From the NCBI GenBank assembly GCA_948468465.1, contig CAOKJJ010000094.1, positions 1-18,498 on the forward strand: a stretch of DNA of 18,498 nucleotides. Direction: 5' to 3'. The translations under genes were made by a program, and so were the position numbers. The stretch's first letter is position 1, and each line of letters begins with the position of its first letter. The notes under the pieces were generated by a model that saw only the letters and a list, made by a program, of their open reading frames with translations, did not search any database and was not told where the DNA came from. Origin of the DNA: an uncultured Eubacterium sp. (GTDB lineage Bacteria > Bacillota_A > Clostridia > Lachnospirales > Lachnospiraceae). Shown here one piece after another: positions 1 through 6,375 of the stretch.

Positions 1-213
1 ATATTCATTACAGATAACGGACACGGTATTGCCGGGGAGGATATACACCACATATTTAAGAGGTTTTACCGAAGTAAAAACACTTCAGACAGTCAAGGGA
101 TTGGACTTGGACTGCCATTAGCAAAGGCTATTGTTGAGGGACAAGGCGGTATTCTTTCTGTTCAAAGCGAGCGATTACAAGGAACAACCTTTACATTGTC
201 CTTTCTTACATAA
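1..213 (+). CDS. sensor histidine kinase, C-terminal end (partial)
   Basis: This is the last 70 codons of a gene cut by the left window edge, read in frame 1 and ending TAA. The translation carries the end of the HATPase_c (GHKL) fold. It shows an N-box remnant and G1 box (DNGHGI), the F-box region (FKRFYRSK) and the G2 box (GIGLGLPLAK), followed by the closing strand ending FTLSFLT. This is the ATP-binding half of a membrane sensor kinase that phosphorylates a partner response regulator, which should lie to the left. The next gene on the strand, 72 nt away, is an ABC ATPase. A kinase followed by an ABC pump is the usual layout for systems that sense and remove antimicrobial peptides or other envelope stressors. 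The sensor domain is not visible, so the signal cannot be inferred. The family call is firm. Confidence 0.93.
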   Translation: MFITDNGHGIAGEDIHHIFKRFYRSKNTSDSQGIGLGLPLAKAIVEGQGGILSVQSERLQGTTFTLSFLT

Positions 214-266
214 TTGTAAGCTTAAATTCATCTGCTTGTAAGGTCAAGGTGCTATCCTTTATCGGG

Positions 267-274
267 AAAGGAGG
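267..274 (+). promoter_or_regulatory. ribosome binding site of the ABC ATPase gene
   Basis: AAAGGAGG lies 11 nt before the ATG at 286. It is a near-perfect Shine-Dalgarno sequence and fixes the start of the ABC ATPase gene. Confidence 0.75.
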
Positions 275-285
275 TACTTAAATAT

Positions 286-981
286 ATGGAAATATTGAAA
301 GTACAAAAATTATGCAAAACATACGGAACGGGTGCGGTAAAGGTTGATGCCTTAAAAGATGTGTCCTTTTCTCTGGAAAAGGGAGAATTTGTTGCTGTTG
401 TCGGTGAATCTGGCTCTGGGAAAAGCACGCTGCTAAATTGCCTTGGTGCATTGGATGTTCCTACTTCTGGCTTGATTACCATAGACGGAAGCAATCTTTT
501 TACGATGAAAGAAGAAGAACGCACGATTTTCAGAAGGAGAAATATCGGATTTATTTTTCAGTCTTTCCAGCTTGTATCTGAATTGACCGTTGAGCAAAAT
601 ATAGTATTTCCGCTTCTTTTGGATTATCGCAAACCGAAAGCCTCTGATATAGAAGAAATATTAGAATTGCTTGGCTTAACAGACCGAAGAAACCATTTGC
701 CAAGCCAGCTTTCTGGCGGTCAGCAACAGCGTGCCGCTATTGGCAGGGCATTGATTACAAAGCCAAAGTTAATTCTTGCGGATGAGCCTACGGGCAATCT
801 GGATAGCAAAAACAGCCAGGATGTTATTGATTTGCTGACAAAAGCATCCAGACATTACCAACAGACAATTCTTATGATTACGCACAACAACAGCCTTACT
901 TCTATGGTTGACCGTGTATTGCGTGTCATAGACGGCGTACTGACAGACTTGGGAGGTAATGCGAATGAAAAGTTATCTTGA
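286..981 (+). CDS. ABC transporter ATP-binding protein (MacB/LolD type)
   Basis: This 231-residue ATPase powers the FtsX-type permease encoded immediately downstream. All nucleotide-binding motifs are present: Walker A GESGSGKST (40-48), Q-loop Gln92, signature LSGGQQQR (142-149), Walker B ILADEP (163-168), D-loop NLDS (171-174) and switch His200. The length and motif style match the MacB/LolD/BceA group, which drives mechanotransmission rather than classic substrate translocation. The coding region overlaps the permease gene by 17 nt counted from the preferred ATG at 965, so the two are translationally coupled. With the histidine kinase just upstream, the cassette is most likely a sensing and resistance or export unit for peptides or other envelope-active compounds. 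The substrate cannot be told from the sequence. Confidence 0.95.
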   Translation: MEILKVQKLCKTYGTGAVKVDALKDVSFSLEKGEFVAVVGESGSGKSTLLNCLGALDVPTSGLITIDGSNLFTMKEEERTIFRRRNIGFIFQSFQLVSELTVEQNIVFPLLLDYRKPKASDIEEILELLGLTDRRNHLPSQLSGGQQQRAAIGRALITKPKLILADEPTGNLDSKNSQDVIDLLTKASRHYQQTILMITHNNSLTSMVDRVLRVIDGVLTDLGGNANEKLS

Positions 982-3319
982 CCTTGTTCCTATTTCTGCA
1001 AAAGTACACCGAAAGCAAAATCGTATGTCTATTATTTGTATTGTATTGGCGGTCTTTCTGGTAACGGCTATTTTCGGTATGGCTGATATGTTTATCAGAG
1101 GACAGATTTTGCAGGCACAACAGGAAAAAGGAAATTGGCATATTGTAATAAAAAACATAAGTGATGAAGATGCAAATTTAATAGCTTCCCGTCCAGATGT
1201 AGCTACCGCAGCTGATTACGGAGTCTTGAATTATCGAGGCGAGCAAAGCTACACTTTGTCGGGGAAAAATGTAGTGATATGCGGCAGTGATGAAAGTGCT
1301 GTTACAGAAATTTTCACTTCATTGGAAATAGGTACATTTCCCGCAAACGAAAATGAAGCATTGGTAACAAATAATGCAAAAAATATTCTGGATTTAGAGA
1401 TCGGAGAGCAAATTGTTATCACTATGCCGGATGGGAGCGAAATATCATACACAATATCGGGTTTTATAAATGACACGGCAGGACTTATGAGCAAAGACTC
1501 TTATGGTGTATGTTTGACAACTGAAAGTTTTCGTGCCATTTACCCAGATGGTACAAGCAGTAATCCCGCTGACTACACAATGCGCTTATTGAAATTTAAG
1601 AGTACCCGAAATATTCAGAGCAACATAGCTGTGATTAAACAACAGTTTGGATTATCCGATGAACAAGTATCCGAAAATACAGAATTGCTTGGACTATTAG
1701 GACAGAGCCGTAATTCTTTTATGTTACAGGTATATGCTGTTGCTGCCATATTATTTATCCTTGTTCTGGTTGCAGGCGTATTGATGATTACAAGCAGTAT
1801 GAACAGCAATGTGGCACAAAGAACAGAGTTTTTTGGAATGGTGCGCTGCATAGGGACAACACCGAAACAAGTGATGCGGTTAGTACGCAAAGAGGCTTTG
1901 AATTGGTGTCGCTTTGCGATTCCGCTTGGTGTTGCCGGAGGTATTGTATTGGTTTGGGTATTGTGTTTTATTTTACGGCAGCTTAGTCCAGAATTTTTTG
2001 GCGGTATGCCTGCTTTTAGCATAAGCTATCCAAGTGTTATAGCGGGTATTGTTGTCGGTCTGCTGACCGTTCTCCTTGCTGCCCGTTCTCCTGCTAAGAA
2101 AGCATCCAAAGTTTCTCCTTTGGCAGCGGTATCTGGAAACGCAAATGACCTGCAGCCTGTAAAAAAAGCGGCGAATACCAAATTTTTCAAGATAGAAACT
2201 TCTCTTGGCATTCATCATGCGAAAGCAAGCAAAAAGAATTTTATTTTAATGATTGGCTCTTTTTCGGTAAGTATTATTCTCTTTCTTGCATTTTCAGTGA
2301 CAATTGATTTTATGAATCACACATTGACGCCTTTACAGCCGTGGACTGCCGATATATCTGTTATCAGCCCAGAAAACACCTGCTCGGTAAAAGCTGAATA
2401 TATTGAGGAATTGCGGCAAAATTCCGCCGTAAAAAATACTTATGGACGAATGTTCGCTTACAATGTTCCCGTAATCGTAAATGGTGAGGAAAAAGTTGTT
2501 GACCTTATTTCCTATGAAGATATGCAATTCGATTGGGCTAAGGATTATCTCTTGTCTGGCAGCTTGGAAAAAGCACAAAGTAAAAATAATGCAGGACTTA
2601 TCGTCTTTGACTCACAAAACGACATTGAGACAGGCAATGTCATTACTTTAAATCTGAATGGAAGCCAAGCAAATTTGGAGATTGTCGGTGTGGTATCGCA
2701 ATGTCCGTTTAATAATAGCCCAGGGGTTGGAAAACTAATTTGTTCCGAAGATACCTTTCGGAAATTAACGGGGGAAACGGATTATACTATCATCGACATA
2801 CAGTTATCTAAAAATGCTACAGAAAATGATGTCAGGGATATTCACAGTTTGGTAGGCTCACAGTACACTTTTTCTGATGAGCGAATGGGTAATAGCAATA
2901 CCCGTGGAGCTTACTATTGTTTTGGTCTTTTCATCTATGGATTTTTGGTACTGATTGCATTGATTACGATATGCAATATTATAAATAGTATAGCCATGAG
3001 TGTGGCTGCAAAAATGAAGCAATACGGAGCTTTTCGAGCGATTGGATTAAGTAACAGGCAACTGGCTAAAATGATTGTTGCCGAAGCATCTACTTATGCA
3101 ATCACAGGTATTATCTGCGGCAGCGTTTTGGGAATCGTTTGCAACAAGATTTTATTTAGCAAACTTATAACCTATCACTGGGGCGATGCATGGAGTGTTC
3201 CCTTAGTTGAACTTGGTATCATTATTATTGTTGTAGTCATTGCAGTAATTTTGGCAGTCAGAAATCCAATTAGGAAAATGAAAGAAATATCCATTGTCGA
3301 TACAATCAGTGCATTGTAA
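965..3319 (+). CDS. FtsX-family ABC transporter permease, two-block
   Basis: This permease of about 784 residues is the membrane partner of the preceding ATPase. It has eight predicted membrane segments in two similar halves. TM1 is near residues 23-43, followed by an outer domain of about 210 residues and TM2-4 near 257-279, 318-340 and 357-375. TM5 is near 427-450, followed by a second outer domain and TM6-8 near 651-677, 707-730 and 746-768. Each half carries the FtsX cytoplasmic coupling stretch: EFFGMVRCIGTTPKQVMRL and KQYGAFRAIGLSNRQLAKM. An ATG at 959 also exists, but GGAGGT at 952-957 would touch it. That same sequence sits 7 nt before the ATG at 965, so 965 is preferred. Two large outer domains fit a role outside the membrane, as in peptide-antibiotic resistance ABC systems. 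The substrate is unknown. Confidence 0.93.
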   Translation: MKSYLDLVPISAKVHRKQNRMSIICIVLAVFLVTAIFGMADMFIRGQILQAQQEKGNWHIVIKNISDEDANLIASRPDVATAADYGVLNYRGEQSYTLSGKNVVICGSDESAVTEIFTSLEIGTFPANENEALVTNNAKNILDLEIGEQIVITMPDGSEISYTISGFINDTAGLMSKDSYGVCLTTESFRAIYPDGTSSNPADYTMRLLKFKSTRNIQSNIAVIKQQFGLSDEQVSENTELLGLLGQSRNSFMLQVYAVAAILFILVLVAGVLMITSSMNSNVAQRTEFFGMVRCIGTTPKQVMRLVRKEALNWCRFAIPLGVAGGIVLVWVLCFILRQLSPEFFGGMPAFSISYPSVIAGIVVGLLTVLLAARSPAKKASKVSPLAAVSGNANDLQPVKKAANTKFFKIETSLGIHHAKASKKNFILMIGSFSVSIILFLAFSVTIDFMNHTLTPLQPWTADISVISPENTCSVKAEYIEELRQNSAVKNTYGRMFAYNVPVIVNGEEKVVDLISYEDMQFDWAKDYLLSGSLEKAQSKNNAGLIVFDSQNDIETGNVITLNLNGSQANLEIVGVVSQCPFNNSPGVGKLICSEDTFRKLTGETDYTIIDIQLSKNATENDVRDIHSLVGSQYTFSDERMGNSNTRGAYYCFGLFIYGFLVLIALITICNIINSIAMSVAAKMKQYGAFRAIGLSNRQLAKMIVAEASTYAITGIICGSVLGIVCNKILFSKLITYHWGDAWSVPLVELGIIIIVVVIAVILAVRNPIRKMKEISIVDTISAL

Positions 3320-3343
3320 ATAATAATTTCAATTTATCATAAG

Positions 3344-3382
3344 GGCGGGCAATTCTTGAATTAGGAATTGCCTGCCTTTTTT
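3344..3382 (+). terminator. intrinsic terminator after the kinase-ABC operon
   Basis: A 12-bp stem (GGCGGGCAATTC at 3344-3355 with GAATTGCCTGCC at 3365-3376, one G-U pair) encloses a 9-nt loop. Six T's follow. It lies 25 nt after the permease stop and ends the plus-strand operon. It has no T tract in the other direction, so it is one-way. Confidence 0.9.
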
Positions 3383-3494
3383 AGCTTACTGTATTGTAAG
3401 CCTGCTCTAGCCAAAGAGCATTTACAAGCCATCCGCCATCCACTTGCGATACATAGTTCGCAGGCGCTTTTAATGCATTTATTATCAAATCCAT
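3381..3494 (-). pseudogene. 37-codon orphan reading frame, possible gene relic
   Basis: The ATG at 3494 begins one base after the TAA of the SGNH-like gene (TAAAATG). It opens a 37-codon frame that ends inside the T tract of the preceding terminator. The translation ends with APANYVSQVDGGWLVNALWL and a short AYNTVS tail. Its amino acid content looks like real protein rather than random translation. No Shine-Dalgarno sequence precedes the ATG. I do not recognise the family. It could be the C-terminal stump of a gene lost when the kinase-ABC segment inserted here, a small translationally coupled protein, or chance. Confidence that it is a real relic is low. Confidence 0.25.
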
Positions 3495-3495
3495 T

Positions 3496-4830
3496 TTAAT
3501 CATCAGAACTGAATCCAGCCACATCAAGTACATCTTTCGCCACTTTATCATACACAAGAACATTTATTCCCTGTTCCGTTTTCAAATATTCCTTTTGATC
3601 AACCAAAACGGATAGTTGTCCCTGGCTGCATCTGACTGCCAGATCAGAGCTGTCCAGATTAAAGTGTCTGAAATAATTCTCTTTTGCGTTTTCCTTAAAA
3701 ATCATCTGCCCCTGATCCAATACGCATATCTTGCCTGCCGGCTTTTGATAGATGACTACGAAACATTCCTCCAACTGCCGTACCATTTGCATATAATCAG
3801 AAAATGAGCCATTTTGTTTCTGTCTCTTTAACATCCTCCGATACAGCTGTGTGTGCCGCAGCTGTCTGCTGGCCTCTTCCCAATCTTGATAACGGTAATC
3901 GCCGCGCCTGTCAGGAATATCCTGATGCGTCCTGATCCATTCCGCCAGATACTGCGTATACTTTAATGCTCCATAATAATTTAAATGAGACGGTTCGAGC
4001 AAATCTTCTGCAAAGTCAATGTTCATTTCTGCGATGCTATTGCTGTCAATATATGGGATGCCGTATTCCTGTGCAATCTGAAATACGTAATTGTATGCGT
4101 TCTGCTTTTTTTTCGTCTGATTCAGATAAGGTGCATTGACAAACAGCAGCCGGATATTCTTCTCCTGACACAAAGCAATCAGTTTTCTCACATAGCATTC
4201 TGTTTTTTTGCTGACCGCAGCTGCCTGGTCAAATCCTGTCCGGTCAGTATTTTGCCATTGTTCCAGTTCTTCTTTTGATATAACATGAAAATCAGGCTTA
4301 TATCCGTTATACCGCTGTTCTTTTTCCGCGGACTGCGCGTATCTTGTATGATAATATGGAAATGAAAAAAAGGCGCCTATACTGTCCAGCGTCTTCTCCT
4401 TCTCATTCACCGCACGTATCGCATTCCATTTTTCCGCGGACGGCTTCATGCTGATCAGGCTTGGCAGTGATGCTGTGCCTATTTTTTCTTCTTTTCGGTA
4501 TAGTGTGCAGACATCAAATACAACTAATTTGGGCGACTGCGTTTTTAATGCTTCTTCCAGAAAATAATAGCTGATCCACACCGGCTGTCCCGGCGATGCC
4601 AGAAGATAGCTGGCTATGCCGTATTCGTCATACAATTTGCATGTATTTACACTATAATAGACATGACTGCTGCCGATAAACAGGACATCCACCGTATCGT
4701 CTTTCAGCCTGTAAAAATCGGCCAGCTGCACACATCCTTCATCCGTCTGATTAAGCGTCACCTTGTGCAGTCCGAATATGAGCGCCGCAAACATAACAAA
4801 AAGAAACAATGTACTGCATAATTTTTTCAT
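3496..4830 (-). CDS. SGNH/GDSL-hydrolase-like membrane-anchored protein
   Basis: This is a 444-residue protein with an N-terminal signal anchor (about residues 4-21) and then an SGNH-hydrolase-like domain outside the membrane. The block I motif is FIGSSH (51-56, likely nucleophile Ser55) and a block II-like ASPGQP lies at 78-83. The block V His-Leu-Asn appears as EPSHLN (279-284), with Glu rather than the usual Asp three residues before the His. The family resembles DltD/AlgX-type proteins, which help O-acylate cell-wall or secreted polymers, usually beside an MBOAT acyltransferase. No MBOAT gene is visible here. The C-terminal 130 residues or so match nothing I recognise. AGAGGTGG lies 4 nt before the ATG and supports the start. 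The gene stands alone, and the exact substrate is unknown. Confidence 0.75.
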   Translation of the reverse strand: MKKLCSTLFLFVMFAALIFGLHKVTLNQTDEGCVQLADFYRLKDDTVDVLFIGSSHVYYSVNTCKLYDEYGIASYLLASPGQPVWISYYFLEEALKTQSPKLVVFDVCTLYRKEEKIGTASLPSLISMKPSAEKWNAIRAVNEKEKTLDSIGAFFSFPYYHTRYAQSAEKEQRYNGYKPDFHVISKEELEQWQNTDRTGFDQAAAVSKKTECYVRKLIALCQEKNIRLLFVNAPYLNQTKKKQNAYNYVFQIAQEYGIPYIDSNSIAEMNIDFAEDLLEPSHLNYYGALKYTQYLAEWIRTHQDIPDRRGDYRYQDWEEASRQLRHTQLYRRMLKRQKQNGSFSDYMQMVRQLEECFVVIYQKPAGKICVLDQGQMIFKENAKENYFRHFNLDSSDLAVRCSQGQLSVLVDQKEYLKTEQGINVLVYDKVAKDVLDVAGFSSDD

Positions 4831-4988
4831 GATCCACCTCTAAAACGAAACCTCGTTGTCTGTTTTGCAGTTTTCCCACTTCTTCGTGATTTATGCATAT
4901 CGCTGCGAAAGATCATCTCAAAGGTGTAATGAACGGAAAATCCACTATTGTAAAGACTTTAGAAGTTATTTTTTAATTTGTATAACTT
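4831..4988. other. intergenic region, nothing clear
   Basis: This stretch lies between the start of the SGNH-like gene and the stop of the YafQ-type toxin. Apart from the SGNH ribosome binding site at its left end I see no gene, no convincing promoter and no terminator. A 7-bp AT-only inverted repeat (4963-4969 with 4982-4988) lies next to the toxin stop but has no T tract. Confidence 0.5.
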
Positions 4989-5261
4989 TTATTTCTTAAA
5001 TAAATCGGAATGTGTTCCTGTTCTGTCAAGCATTAATTCATCATTATCTATTCTGTAAATTAACAACCAGTCAGGGGAAATGTGGCATTCCCTTTTTCCG
5101 GCAAAGTTTCCTTTTAAATCGTGGTCTTTATTTTGAGGAGGTAACTGTTGTGGTATTCTTAATGTATTTACAATAGTATATAATAAGCTTAAATCGTAAT
5201 TCCTTTTTTTGCATAGTTTTAAATCTTTTGTAAATTTGGTAGTAGTTGATATTTTTAACAT
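4989..5261 (-). CDS. type II toxin, YafQ family mRNA interferase
   Basis: This 90-residue RelE-superfamily toxin would cut mRNA on the ribosome. The residues used by E. coli YafQ (His50, His63, Asp67, His87) all have counterparts at a constant offset of three: His47 in DHDLKGN, His60 and Asp64 in CHISPDW, and His84 in GTHSDLF. The RTGTHSDLF ending is the YafQ hallmark. A longer frame runs upstream to 5345, but the ATG at 5261 gives the normal family length. It is also preceded by GGAGGAAT, which lies inside the last codons of the antitoxin gene. Antitoxin stop and toxin ATG are one base apart, so translation is coupled. All catalytic residues are intact, so the toxin is probably functional. 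Confidence 0.93.
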   Translation of the reverse strand: MLKISTTTKFTKDLKLCKKRNYDLSLLYTIVNTLRIPQQLPPQNKDHDLKGNFAGKRECHISPDWLLIYRIDNDELMLDRTGTHSDLFKK

Positions 5262-5262
5262 T

Positions 5263-5484
5263 CTATTCCTCCAACAGCATATCAAAGAAATCTTCTGTTG
5301 ATCCTGTAAAACGTTGTCCGGTTCCGTTTTTAAGCATTTCATCACCTTCTTTTATGGCTTCTATTGTTTCATTATTTGGTATGTCTGCAAATCCAGTTAG
5401 ATTTTCTAATATACCAACAACATAAATCATTTTTTCATCATCAATTACATTTAATAATTGTACAGCTTTTTCACGATTACTCAT
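5263..5484 (-). CDS. antitoxin of the YafQ-type toxin (RelB-like)
   Basis: This 73-residue acidic protein sits immediately upstream of the toxin. Its C-terminal half (from about NETIEAIKEGDEMLKNGTGQ to FFDMLLEE) has the RelB/DinJ-like pattern of a helix followed by an extended segment that wraps the toxin. The N-terminal half is helical, with no ribbon-helix-helix DNA-binding motif that I can see. That is unusual for RelB/DinJ antitoxins and fits with the separate RHH protein encoded just upstream. Its start overlaps the end of that RHH gene by 8 nt and its end is one base from the toxin start. The antitoxin role rests on position and length, while the exact family name is less certain. Confidence 0.8.
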   Translation of the reverse strand: MSNREKAVQLLNVIDDEKMIYVVGILENLTGFADIPNNETIEAIKEGDEMLKNGTGQRFTGSTEDFFDMLLEE

Positions 5485-5677
5485 TATTTATATCCTTTCT
5501 TTCAATTTTTTCGTTTATGGAGCTTAAAACAAAAGCCCTTAAAGACATATTTCTTTTAGCTGCTTCACTTTTAAATCTCTCTGCTTCTTCTGGCTTTACT
5601 CGAATAGATAAGTTTTTCAGTTTATTTAAGTATTTTTTTGTGGCTTCTTTCTGTGCATCTGTATAATCTTTTCCCAT
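5477..5677 (-). CDS. ribbon-helix-helix (Arc-like) DNA-binding regulator
   Basis: This small basic protein begins MGKDYTDAQKEATKKYLNKL. It carries a ribbon strand (LSIRVKPEEAERFKSEAAKR) followed by helix 2 (MSLRAFVLSSINEKIE), the fold of Arc/MetJ-type repressors. It is the first gene of the toxin-antitoxin operon and overlaps the antitoxin gene by 8 nt. It probably supplies the DNA-binding function that the antitoxin lacks, giving a three-part toxin-antitoxin unit. An ATG two codons upstream (5683) is possible. GGGAGG is only 3 nt from that ATG but 9 nt from the one at 5677, which is preferred. Its likely targets are the three identical 16-bp sites upstream. Confidence 0.85.
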   Translation of the reverse strand: MGKDYTDAQKEATKKYLNKLKNLSIRVKPEEAERFKSEAAKRNMSLRAFVLSSINEKIERKDINNE

Positions 5678-5710
5678 ACGCATATACCTCCCTATTTACT
5701 ATACTATACC

Positions 5711-5738
5711 ATAACAAAATATAACATGCTATATACAA
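5711..5738 (-). promoter_or_regulatory. possible toxin-antitoxin operon promoter
   Basis: Read on the minus strand, TTGTAT (5738-5733) and TGTTAT (5716-5711) are 16 bp apart. Both match the sigma-A boxes only partly. The first operator repeat (5720-5735) overlaps the spacer and part of the -35 box, which would suit autorepression. Other -10 choices nearby, such as TATAGT at 5708-5703, are possible. Confidence 0.4.
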
Positions 5739-5801
5739 TCTGCACATATAACATGCTATATATTTGTGTATAATGTATATTGATATATAACATGCTATAT
5801 A
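5720..5801. repeat. three identical 16-bp operator-like repeats
   Basis: TATAACATGCTATATA occurs exactly at 5720-5735, 5747-5762 and 5786-5801, all in the same orientation and 27 and 39 bp apart. Each holds a nearly palindromic core, TATAACATGCTATA (one mismatched pair), as expected for a dimeric RHH binding site. The repeats fill the gap between the toxin-antitoxin operon on the minus strand and the divergent gene at 5873. They are the natural operator for the RHH protein. Binding is inferred and not shown. Confidence 0.8.
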
Positions 5802-5808
5802 CTATAAT
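5780..5808 (+). promoter_or_regulatory. promoter of the divergent gene, spacer occupied by an operator
   Basis: TTGATA (5780-5785), a 17-bp spacer and TATAAT (5803-5808) form a strong sigma-A-type promoter pointing at the gene at 5873. Operator copy 3 (5786-5801) fills 16 of the 17 spacer bases. A protein bound there would block RNA polymerase. Confidence 0.8.
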
Positions 5809-5872
5809 TAATTCAGAAATTAAAACATAAAAACAAATCTTACACAACTACAATCAGAAAAAGGCGATACAT

Positions 5873-6265
5873 ATGAATTTACAACAAAGCCAACCAGAAC
5901 AAACCCAATACAATCAGTGTAAAAGTTTTAACGTATGTTCAAACCAACAGCACAACCCTAAAATCAGATTCAAAGACATATCAAGCATTGATTCACTCAT
6001 AGATTATGCTATTAGCGCATTGACAGAGAAAGCCCCGTCATATTTCCACGAATATGAGAAGGCTTTTACAAAAGAGATTCGTGATTTCGGGGTTGCGTTT
6101 ATTCAAGATTGCAAAAATGGAACACTGTTAAAATTATCAGATGAAGCGGTCGAAGAAAACGTAGAAAACAGAATAAGTGATGCTCTTGACGCTTCATGCA
6201 TATTGAATCATGAACATTTCAAAGCTGGCATTCAGTTTGGTGCATTGATGATGATGCAGTACTAG
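5873..6265 (+). CDS. hypothetical protein, divergent from the toxin-antitoxin operon
   Basis: This 130-residue protein has no family I can name with confidence. The first 30 residues or so are Gln/Asn-rich and probably disordered, and the rest is predicted helical. The ending FKAGIQFGALMMMQY loosely resembles small helical accessory proteins (DUF6809-like) found in mobile elements of Clostridia, but I hold this weakly. The start is weakly supported by AAGGCG 7 nt upstream. A strong promoter whose spacer is an operator repeat suggests co-control with the toxin-antitoxin operon. After the TAG stop, a +1 frame continues SLLDSDIKELEAEIMQLA and then stops, which looks like a displaced helical C-terminus. 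The gene may therefore be slightly truncated by a frameshift. Confidence 0.65.
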   Translation: MNLQQSQPEQTQYNQCKSFNVCSNQQHNPKIRFKDISSIDSLIDYAISALTEKAPSYFHEYEKAFTKEIRDFGVAFIQDCKNGTLLKLSDEAVEENVENRISDALDASCILNHEHFKAGIQFGALMMMQY

Positions 6266-6341
6266 TTTGCTTGATAGTGATATCAAAGAATTAGAAGCTG
6301 AAATTATGCAACTGGCATAATCAACAACTTAAATCGCTGCG

Positions 6342-6375
6342 AAAAGAAAGGGGCCTTATTCGGCCCCTTTCTTTT
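6342..6375. terminator. bidirectional intrinsic terminator
   Basis: A perfect 10-bp stem (GAAAGGGGCC at 6346-6355 with GGCCCCTTTC at 6362-6371) has a 6-nt loop. It is flanked by AAAA on the left and TTTT on the right. It ends the plus-strand gene at 5873-6265 and the minus-strand transglutaminase-like gene, whose stop codon overlaps its right edge. Confidence 0.93.

Noticed and set aside
256..271. CCTTT pairing with AAAGG of the ABC ATPase ribosome binding site as a translational switch.
   Set aside because: The stem is only 5 bp and A/T-heavy, too weak to claim regulation.
4963..4988. Inverted repeat AAGTTAT/ATAACTT as terminator of the toxin gene.
   Set aside because: It is only 7 AT-rich base pairs and has no T tract on the minus strand.
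4899..6344. The 12-base word ATCGCTGCGAAA occurs at 4899-4910 and 6333-6344, bracketing the toxin-antitoxin block like attachment repeats.
   Set aside because: About ten chance 12-mer matches are expected in a window of this size, and no recombinase is present.
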